Shown piece after piece: positions 6,908-11,767 of a stretch of 11,767 nucleotides of DNA. Origin of the DNA: CAYQMF01 sp964418595 (GTDB lineage: Bacteria > Planctomycetota > UBA1135 > UBA2386); the NCBI GenBank assembly GCA_964418595.1, contig CAYQMF010000164.1, positions 1-11,767 on the forward strand, read 5' to 3'. A program made the translations under genes and the position numbers. Each line of letters begins with the position of its first letter. Positions within the stretch are counted from its first letter, which is position 1. The notes below the pieces were generated by a model, which ran no database searches, was not told the DNA's origin, and saw nothing but the letters and a program-made list of their open reading frames with translations.

Positions 6908-7798
6908 ATGCTGTCCTGCCTCCTCGTCGCCTGCGCGTCGCTCGTCCAGGTCGCACCTCCGCAGGCGCCTCCGATCGACGACGAAGGCCTCGTGCGCGCG
7001 ATCGAGGCGCGCTGCGCGGTCCTTCTCGCGGAGGGCAAGCTGCCGCGCCTCGACGACCTGCGCACGTCGCCGCCGCCGGCGGAGTGCGCGCTGGCGTTGC
7101 CCGCGCCGCGGGACGGCCGGCGCGAGCCGGAGGAGCTGTACGGGCTGGCGCGCGCGAGCGCAGTGCTCGTGGGGGTGTACTACCAGTGCGACGAATGCGA
7201 CGCCTGGCACTTCGACGCAGCCAGCGGCGTGATGCTCACCGCCGACGGCGCGGTGGGGACCTGCTGGCACGTGCTCGAACACGACCCGTTGCGGCGCGAT
7301 CCGCGGCCCGTGGTGGCGGACTACGAAGGCCACGCATGGCCGGTGGCCAAGGTGCTCGCGGCGAACCAGACGACCGACGTGTGCATCCTCGCCACGGAGG
7401 CGCGCGAGCGCACGCCGATGCCTTTGCGCGTCGGCGCCCGCGTCGGCGAGCGCGTGTGGTGCCTGAGCAACCCGGATCACCGTTTCGGTTTCTTCAGCGA
7501 AGGGCTGATCGCGCGCTGGTTCGTGGATCGCGCGCCGCCCGCGGAGAACGACACCGAGGTCGACCGGGCGACCCGGCCGCTGCCGCCGGGCTGGCCGTCG
7601 TTCGAGGTCACCCTCGACTTCGCGCAGGGAAGCTCCGGCGCCGCCATCCTCGACCGCGCCGGCAACGCGGTGGCCTTGGCGCAGGCGACGCAGACGATCG
7701 TCGTGGGCGACGAGGACGAGCCGCCGGACGTGCAGATGGTGGTGAAGGTCGCGGCGCCGGTCGCTGCGTTGCGGGCGCTGGTCGGTCCGCCGAAGTAG
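6908..7798 (+). CDS. Secreted trypsin-fold serine protease
   Basis: 296 residues from the ATG at 6908, chosen because a short hydrophobic signal (MLSCLLVACASLVQVAPPQA) begins there. Upstream in-frame sequence is antisense to the dioxygenase gene. The peptidase domain spans about 83-295. The triad is readable: H121 in GTCWHVLEH, D157 in NQTTDVCILA, and S243 in the oxyanion loop QGSSGAAIL. FDAASGVMLTADG (102-114) is the strand preceding the catalytic His in HtrA/trypsin-like bacterial enzymes. The mature part has a cluster of cysteines (C94 and C97 in QCDEC, C119 next to the catalytic His, C159, C185) that could form disulfides in the periplasm. There is no PDZ domain, unlike DegP/HtrA. Residues 21-80 are a helical pre-domain that may be a propeptide. 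The substrate is unknown. The SDR gene follows 37 bases later on the same strand. Confidence 0.88.
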   Translation: MLSCLLVACASLVQVAPPQAPPIDDEGLVRAIEARCAVLLAEGKLPRLDDLRTSPPPAECALALPAPRDGRREPEELYGLARASAVLVGVYYQCDECDAWHFDAASGVMLTADGAVGTCWHVLEHDPLRRDPRPVVADYEGHAWPVAKVLAANQTTDVCILATEARERTPMPLRVGARVGERVWCLSNPDHRFGFFSEGLIARWFVDRAPPAENDTEVDRATRPLPPGWPSFEVTLDFAQGSSGAAILDRAGNAVALAQATQTIVVGDEDEPPDVQMVVKVAAPVAALRALVGPPK

Positions 7799-7823
7799 GC
7801 GTCGCCGCGCCTGCCTCCCTCGC

Positions 7824-7829
7824 TACCCT
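7824..7829 (+). promoter_or_regulatory. Putative -10 element giving a leaderless SDR transcript
   Basis: TACCCT, followed by six bases and then GTG at 7836. No Shine-Dalgarno is present in the 37 bases after the protease stop. A -10 at this distance puts the transcription start on or next to the start codon. Confidence 0.4.
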
Positions 7830-7835
7830 GGCGCC

Positions 7836-8660
7836 GTGGCCACTCCCGGTTCGCTGCGCGGCAAGACCCTCTTCATCACCGGCGCGAGCCGCGGCATTGG
7901 CAAGGCCATCGGCCTGCGCGCGGCGCGCGACGGCGCCAACGTCGTGATCGCGGCCAAGACCGAGACCGCGCACGCGTCGTTGCCCGGCACGATCCACACC
8001 GCCGCGGCGGAGATGGAGGCGGCGGGCGGGCGCGGCCTCGCCCTGCGCTGCGACATCCGCGACGAGGCGCAGGTCGCAGCGGCGATCGCGCGCGCGGTGG
8101 GAGTCTTCGGCGGCATCGACGTGCTCGTGAACAACGCGAGCGCGATCCAGCTCACCGGCACGGCGGCGACGTCGAGCCGGCGCTTCGACCTCATGCACCA
8201 GGTGAACGCGCGGGGGACCTTCGTCTGCACCTGGCACGCGCTGCCGCATCTCGAGCGTGCCCAGAACCCGCATGTGCTCACGATCGCTCCGCCGCCGACC
8301 CTCGTGCCGCGCTGGTTCGCTCCGCACGACGCCTACACCCTGAGCAAGCTCGGCATGTCGTTGCTGTCGCTCGGCTGGGCAGCCGAGTTCGCGCCGCTCG
8401 GGGTCGCCGTCAACTGCCTGTGGCCGCGCACGGTGATCGCGACGGCGGCGCTCGCGCTCCTGCCGCATGTCGATCCGCAGGCGTGCCGCACGCCGGCGAT
8501 CATGGCCGACGCGGCGCACGCGATCCTGGTGCGGCCGGCGCGCGAGTGCACGGGGCACTTCGCGATCGACGAAGACGTGTTGCGCGCCGCCGGCACGACC
8601 GACTTTGCGCCCTACGCCGTGACACCGGGGCGGGCGCTGCTGTCGGATCTGTTCGTGTAG
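7836..8660 (+). CDS. Short-chain dehydrogenase/reductase, HSDL2-like, with catalytic Ser replaced by Ala
   Basis: 274 residues from a GTG at 7836; the start fits the family's N-terminus SLRGKTLFITGASRGIG. The NAD(P) loop is T15-GASRGIG (16-22), D73 follows strand 4, NNAS is at 99-102, N124 is the structural Asn, and Y167-TLS-K171 is the active pair. WPRTVIATAA after strand 6 and the short insert between strand 5 and Tyr are typical of the hydroxysteroid dehydrogenase-like 2 (HSDL2) type. In those proteins the segment before the insert reads as ISPP; here it is TIAPPP with Ala151 (GCT) where the catalytic Ser is expected. Activity may therefore be reduced or a neighbouring residue may substitute. 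HSDL2 proteins are linked to lipid metabolism but their reaction is poorly known. There is no C-terminal SCP2 domain, unlike animal HSDL2. Cytoplasmic. Confidence 0.9.
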   Translation: MATPGSLRGKTLFITGASRGIGKAIGLRAARDGANVVIAAKTETAHASLPGTIHTAAAEMEAAGGRGLALRCDIRDEAQVAAAIARAVGVFGGIDVLVNNASAIQLTGTAATSSRRFDLMHQVNARGTFVCTWHALPHLERAQNPHVLTIAPPPTLVPRWFAPHDAYTLSKLGMSLLSLGWAAEFAPLGVAVNCLWPRTVIATAALALLPHVDPQACRTPAIMADAAHAILVRPARECTGHFAIDEDVLRAAGTTDFAPYAVTPGRALLSDLFV

Positions 8661-8668
8661 GGGCCGGG

Positions 8669-8692
8669 CGCGCGATCTTGTCCGGTCGCGCG
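8669..8692 (+). terminator. Possible hairpin after the SDR gene
   Basis: CGCGCGA (8669-8675) and TCGCGCG (8686-8692) are perfect complements around a ten-base loop, eight bases after the SDR stop. There is no T-run behind it. It could end the SDR transcript or sit in the leader of the next gene. Confidence 0.3.
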
Positions 8693-8719
8693 ACGGGCGG
8701 ACGCCCTCCCCTCACGGCA

Positions 8720-10036
8720 GTGCAAGTGCTCACCATCCTCGGGATCTCCGTGTTGTGCGCCCTGCTCGGGCTTGTCCTGACCCTGGGGATCGCGTCGGCG
8801 TACGCCGACTGGTACCGGGTTCCGACCCGCGAGGGCGCCGCGGGCTACTTCGTCGCCTTCTGGGCCCTGGGCGGCGGGATCGCCGCGTTCGTCCTCGCCG
8901 TCGTCGTCGCCTCGGCCGTGTACGGCAAAGCGGGCACCGGGTGGAAGGCCTGCGGCTTCGCGGCGGCGGCGGTCGTCGGCGTCGCCGCCGTGGCCTTCGC
9001 CGTGGTGTGGTTCGGCGCCGACCTGCCGCCGAAGTACCGCGGCCGACGGCTCGAGTTGGATGTCGAGATCCGCTGCCCGCCGGGCATGTCCGATCTCGCG
9101 CACGTCGATCCGGACTTCGCGTACGCCCGCGTCCGGGTCCCGGGCCGCGGCTACCAGATGGGCGGTCGGCTGGAGGTGGCGGCCGCGGTGCGTGTCGACG
9201 GTCGCCTCGTCGTACCGGTGCGCGTGCCGCTGCTCACGAGCCGACCCGACAAGGCCCTCGTCGCGCAGCTCGACGGGCAGCACGAGGTCGTCGTGCCGTT
9301 GCCGTTGCCGGCGAACCCCGGCCAGTCCGGGCGCGAATGGAGCCAGTGGTGCGACGGCATCCAGGACAGCGACCGGGCCGTGACCGGCTATCAGGTGCGG
9401 TATCGCATCGTCGTGGAGGAGCCGCCGCCACCGCCGCCGACCGAAGAGGAGGCGCGGACCATCGCGCGCACCGAGGCGCTCGCGCGCCTCGCGGCGGTGG
9501 CGGACGACGCGCCGATCGCGGCGCTGTTCGGGTTCGTGGAGTACGGGACGGACGAAGCCGTGAGCCGTGCGGCGATCGCACGGCTCACGGCGCGGCCCGC
9601 GTGCGTACGCGAACTGGGCGAGGTGATGGTCGGCGACGAGGCGCCGAAGGCGGCGGCCGCGCTGTCCGTGGTGCGGCTCCTGCCCGCGCCGGACGCAGCG
9701 CTCAACCCCTTGGTCGTCGAAGCCGGGCGACGGATCGCGCGCGATCTCCGCGCCTTCAACGACACGCCGGTCGAAGACGACCCGAGCTACGAGGGCGCTG
9801 CCGAGGTCTCGATCCGCTTCAGCGCGTGGATCGATGCGGCACGCACGTTGCGCGAGCGATGCGGGGGCGACTTCATCCCGGAGCTGTGCGCGATCCTCGA
9901 GCTGTCCCGCGTGCGCACCGACAGCCATGTCGTGCAGGCCGACGTGCGGCGCGTGGCGAGCTTCTACGCCGAGAAGTGGGCCGGCATCGCGCCGCTGCCG
10001 GGCGACCCCAAGCCCCGGCGAGCTGCCTCAGCGTGA
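8720..10036 (+). CDS. Membrane-anchored protein of unknown function: three helices, beta domain, helical-repeat tail
   Basis: 438 residues if translation starts at the GTG at 8720; a second GTG at 8726 and an upstream in-frame TTG near 8678 are alternatives. Longer starts reach back into the SDR gene. Three hydrophobic segments (about 4-26, 42-67, 78-99) precede LPPKYRGRRLELDVEIR, the start of a strand-rich domain (107-235) that ends in WSQWCDG and YQVRYRIVVEE. This resembles, in general pattern only, uncharacterised membrane proteins with a 'LPP...LE' linker after the last helix. A proline run (235-240) leads to an Ala-rich helical region (241-425) looking like HEAT-type repeats. I do not recognise a named family and infer no function beyond a membrane-attached binding protein. 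The last nine bases overlap the convergent membrane gene. Confidence 0.8.
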   Translation: MQVLTILGISVLCALLGLVLTLGIASAYADWYRVPTREGAAGYFVAFWALGGGIAAFVLAVVVASAVYGKAGTGWKACGFAAAAVVGVAAVAFAVVWFGADLPPKYRGRRLELDVEIRCPPGMSDLAHVDPDFAYARVRVPGRGYQMGGRLEVAAAVRVDGRLVVPVRVPLLTSRPDKALVAQLDGQHEVVVPLPLPANPGQSGREWSQWCDGIQDSDRAVTGYQVRYRIVVEEPPPPPPTEEEARTIARTEALARLAAVADDAPIAALFGFVEYGTDEAVSRAAIARLTARPACVRELGEVMVGDEAPKAAAALSVVRLLPAPDAALNPLVVEAGRRIARDLRAFNDTPVEDDPSYEGAAEVSIRFSAWIDAARTLRERCGGDFIPELCAILELSRVRTDSHVVQADVRRVASFYAEKWAGIAPLPGDPKPRRAASA

Positions 10037-10771
10037 GGTGCGCTCCAGCACGGCCGCGCGCGCCGGAGGCGCCGGGAGGAGCACCGTCTCCTGGTCCTCG
10101 AAGGCGGTCGCCTCACGCGCGGCGGCGACCCAGCTCGTGGTGCGCGTGGTGACGTAGAGCACGAGGGCGCAGCCGACCGGGAAGATCACTTCGTTGGCGG
10201 CGCGCACGATCGTCACGGCGACCGTCGGTGTCGCGGCGCTGAGCATCGCCGTCGCGGCCAGCGTGATCGCGCCGAAGGCAACGCCGATCACCGCACCGAG
10301 CGAGGCGTAGCGGCGCCACTGCGGCGGCGGCGTTTGCACGAGGCGCGCGACCAGGAAGCCGAACGCCCCGTACTCGACGGCGCGGATTCCGGCCGTGGCG
10401 AAGACGAGTGTGCCCGCCGCACCTCCTGCGTCGCCGGTCAGCGCGTGCGCAACCGCCTGGTGGATGGCCCGCGCGGCGGCGAAGGCGCCCGGCGCGCTGA
10501 GGAACCCGACCAGCCCCAGGGTCGGGCGCAGCGCGCGCGACCGGACCACGCGCGGCAGCGCCACGCCGGCGGCGAGGCCCGCGCACACGAGCACCGACCA
10601 CGAGACCCGTTGCAGCGTGTCGGCGAGGATCGCGGCCGCGGGCGGCAGCGCGACGAGCCCGGTCTGCAGGGCGAGGCACACGATCTCCACGGCGAGCCCC
10701 ACGAGGATCGCGAACCAGATCGCACGGAGGATGGAGACCCAGGGGAGTGTGGAGCGAGAGGGACGCACCAT
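10028..10771 (-). CDS. Polytopic membrane protein, unknown function
   Basis: 247 residues from the ATG at 10771. Hydropathy by eye gives about six transmembrane segments (12-33, 53-74, 84-104, 120-144, 155-178, 183-207). A short basic N-terminus (MVRPSRSTLP) and a soluble C-terminal tail of about 35 residues both suit a cytoplasmic side for each end. Conserved-looking features inside the membrane are few: EYGAFGFLVAR (133-143) and an acidic Glu in ANEVIFPVGCALVLY (192-206). No transporter or enzyme signature is recognisable. The gene ends nine bases into the end of the convergent plus-strand gene. The upstream DNA (10772-10800) has no Shine-Dalgarno sequence on this strand. Confidence 0.75.
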   Translation of the reverse strand: MVRPSRSTLPWVSILRAIWFAILVGLAVEIVCLALQTGLVALPPAAAILADTLQRVSWSVLVCAGLAAGVALPRVVRSRALRPTLGLVGFLSAPGAFAAARAIHQAVAHALTGDAGGAAGTLVFATAGIRAVEYGAFGFLVARLVQTPPPQWRRYASLGAVIGVAFGAITLAATAMLSAATPTVAVTIVRAANEVIFPVGCALVLYVTTRTTSWVAAAREATAFEDQETVLLPAPPARAAVLERTSR

Positions 10772-10976
10772 GCCCGCACGGACGCAGGATGGGGATCGAG
10801 GAGGACAGGAAGTGACCCTGGCGCAAGGCTTGCACGGAGCACGGTGGCTCGGGGCTCAGGGGCTTGGGCTCGGGGGCCGTGCGAGGGGGGTTGTGGCCTG
10901 GTTCCGTCCTCGTCATGCTCTCGTCTCGTCACCACCGGGCACGTCGCTCGGAGTGACGTCAGTCAAGGAGGTGCTC
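10772..10976. other. 205-base divergent intergenic region with GGCTCGGGG-like repeats
   Basis: The longest gene-free stretch in the window. It contains degenerate tandem copies of a G-rich octamer around 10848-10876 (GCTCGGGG, GCTCAGGGG, GCTTGG, GCTCGGGG). No clear promoter is seen for the plus-strand gene at 10977; TTGCAC near 10829 could be a -35 but has no matching -10 at the right distance. Base composition becomes less GC-rich from about 10900 onward. Confidence 0.4.
10965..10971 (+). promoter_or_regulatory. Strong Shine-Dalgarno deciding the start at 10977
   Basis: AAGGAGG followed by TGCTC and ATG: a near-perfect anti-16S match at five-base spacing. It is the best ribosome site in the window and shows that the ATG at 10977, upstream of the tetranucleotide tract, is a genuine translation start. 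Confidence 0.75.
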
Positions 10977-11025
10977 ATGCGTCCAGGGAACTCGCTGGGT
11001 CTGCACGGGTCGGGCATGGGGATTG

Positions 11026-11072
11026 CTCACTCACTCACTCACTCACTCACTCACTCACTCACTCACTCACTC
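11026..11072 (+). repeat. Perfect CTCA tetranucleotide microsatellite, 11 units plus 3 bases
   Basis: Forty-seven bases of uninterrupted CTCA repeat, ended by T at 11073 where A would continue it. The unit length is not a multiple of three, so each gain or loss by strand slippage shifts the reading frame. It lies 49 bases after the start codon of an exported-protein gene and encodes an HSLT tetrapeptide repeat in every frame. At 50% GC it stands out against its surroundings. Confidence 0.95.
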
Positions 11073-11346
11073 TGATCCTCGTGGCGGGTTCTCTCCCGAG
11101 CGCGCGGATCACCGCGCAACAGGGCAGCCACCCGCACATCGCGCCGCTGGCACCCGGCGTTGACCTCCTCGCTCCGGTGCGCAAGGTGTCGCCGTTCCTG
11201 AACTTCCCGGACGGATCGTGGAACTTCGGCGAATCCACTGCCGAGGCGGACAAGGGAGGCGTGCTGGGGCCCGATGCGGATCCGGTGACGACGCCGACGT
11301 TCGTGACCCTCCAGCCGTGGCACTCGCACCAGGAGGCACCTCGATC

Positions 11347-11767
11347 TTGCATGGGGTTCCTTCGGCGGGGCAGGTGCAGATGAAGCATGGCGTCGCGTCG
11401 AAGGCGACGGTGAGCGGTGGCTCGGTGACGGTGCGCTGGTCCGTCGTGCCCAAGACCTGTCACGAAGGCGATCCGCCGGATGTGTATGTGCAGGTGGGTC
11501 TCACGGCGACGAAGGACACGAACGATCTGACGGAGACGGCCGATGTCATGATCGAGGCTGCGCACCTGGAGCGCGGCGTCACCGCTGTTGCGATCGATGA
11601 CACCCGATTGGGCCGCAAGCTCTCCGCCAGCGGTGCATTCCCATCCCTCGACCCCAGCCAGCCCGCGCTGGGACACAACGGCAACCGCGCGAGCAGCAAC
11701 TTCTCGCGCGGCACGCACCCAGCACTCCTCACTCCGTTCCCTCTTCCGTCGTCCGTCACCTCGTCCG
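11347..11767 (+). CDS. 3' segment of the broken exported-protein gene, open to the window edge
   Basis: This frame is open from 11164 to the right edge, and reads like protein from about 11335. Possible internal starts are TTG 11347 (ten bases after AGGAGG at 11331-11336) and ATG 11380. It begins LHGVPSAGQVQMKHG, followed by ATVSGGSVTVRWSVVPKTC, with alternating strand-forming residues that suggest a beta-sandwich or extracellular domain. It then runs through DVYVQVGLTATKDTNDLTE to a Ser/Pro-rich stretch at the edge (PFPLPSSVTSS). About 140 residues are visible. It is most likely the continuation of the gene starting at 10977; an independent gene starting at 11347 or 11380 is possible but would lack a signal peptide. 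No family is recognised. Confidence 0.55.
   Translation, partial: MHGVPSAGQVQMKHGVASKATVSGGSVTVRWSVVPKTCHEGDPPDVYVQVGLTATKDTNDLTETADVMIEAAHLERGVTAVAIDDTRLGRKLSASGAFPSLDPSQPALGHNGNRASSNFSRGTHPALLTPFPLPSSVTSS

Larger units (their letters stand above)
10977..11767 (+). pseudogene. Exported protein gene interrupted by a tetranucleotide tract and a second frame break; phase-variable or decaying; 3' end beyond window
   Basis: The ATG at 10977 has an excellent ribosome site but, as sequenced, gives only 32 residues (MRPGNSLGLHGSGMGIA, then HSLT repeats) and stops at TGA 11073-11075. The next frame, joined through the CTCA tract, reads LILVAGSLPSARITAQQG: a hydrophobic core plus cleavage site, so the intact protein would be exported. 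It continues as protein-like sequence (VSPFLNFPDGSWNFGEST, then TPTFVTLQPWHSH) to about 11330. There coding bias shifts one base back, into a frame reading GGTSILHGVPSAGQVQ that stays open to the right edge. Restoring the whole protein needs +1 (mod 3) in the tract, that is one extra unit or two fewer, and one extra base near 11327-11337. The first defect is what phase-variable genes show when off; the second suggests decay, sequencing error or frameshifting. No family is recognised. Confidence 0.6.

Noticed and set aside
10848..10876. G-rich octamer repeats as a regulatory operator
   Set aside because: The copies are degenerate and of uneven spacing in an already GC-rich region; I can support only that they exist.
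11026..11072. Short regular repeats as a CRISPR array
   Set aside because: The unit is four bases with no spacers; this is a microsatellite.
10334..11383. Single 349-codon plus-strand frame spanning 10334-11383 as one gene
   Set aside because: Its first two thirds are antisense to the polytopic membrane gene and intergenic DNA. Only the part after the tetranucleotide tract reads as protein, and it lacks a start codon of its own near the ribosome site.

Overview
The window is uniformly GC-rich (about 70% by eye), densely packed bacterial DNA with strong G/C third-position bias and genes switching strand often. No ribosomal, tRNA, phage, transposase or CRISPR signal is visible. I cannot name the organism. 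The secreted Asp-box repeat protein, secreted trypsin-like protease, HSDL2-type SDR and rarity of Shine-Dalgarno sequences would suit a high-GC Planctomycetota-like or other environmental Gram-negative lineage. That is an inference from general character, not from a marker gene.

Layout, left to right: (1) minus strand, 1-1957, a secreted Asp-box/BNR (VPS10-like) beta-propeller protein that runs off the left edge. (2) Plus strand, 2033-2728, a single-HKD phospholipase D-like nuclease/hydrolase. (3) Minus strand, 3805-5343 and 2763-3788, a two-gene operon of a cobalamin-binding-type radical SAM enzyme followed by a GNAT-like acyltransferase. (4) Plus strand, 5405-6304, an NAD-dependent sugar epimerase/reductase-like protein, divergent from the radical SAM gene. 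(5) Minus strand, 6273-6824, an aspartyl/asparaginyl beta-hydroxylase-like dioxygenase overlapping the epimerase tail to tail. (6) Plus strand, 6908-10036, a secreted trypsin-fold protease, an HSDL2-like SDR and a membrane-anchored protein of unknown function. (7) Minus strand, 10028-10771, a polytopic membrane protein. (8) Plus strand, 10977 to the right edge, a broken or switchable gene for an exported protein.

Most genes look like independent single-gene units, many of them starting just downstream of a TANNNT-like hexamer with no Shine-Dalgarno sequence, which suggests leaderless transcripts. The clear exceptions are the GNAT gene inside its operon and the last locus, which has a near-perfect AAGGAGG.

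The most unusual object is that last locus. A perfect CTCA tetranucleotide tract (11 full units plus 3 nt, 47 nt) lies between a well-placed start codon and the hydrophobic core of a signal peptide. In this sequence the tract is out of frame, so translation stops at once after it. Gain of one unit or loss of two would restore a signal peptide and the following protein. This is the architecture of a phase-variable contingency locus, but a second frame break further down makes decay (or a sequencing error) a serious alternative. No stretch longer than 300 bases lacks a gene; the largest gap is 10772-10976.
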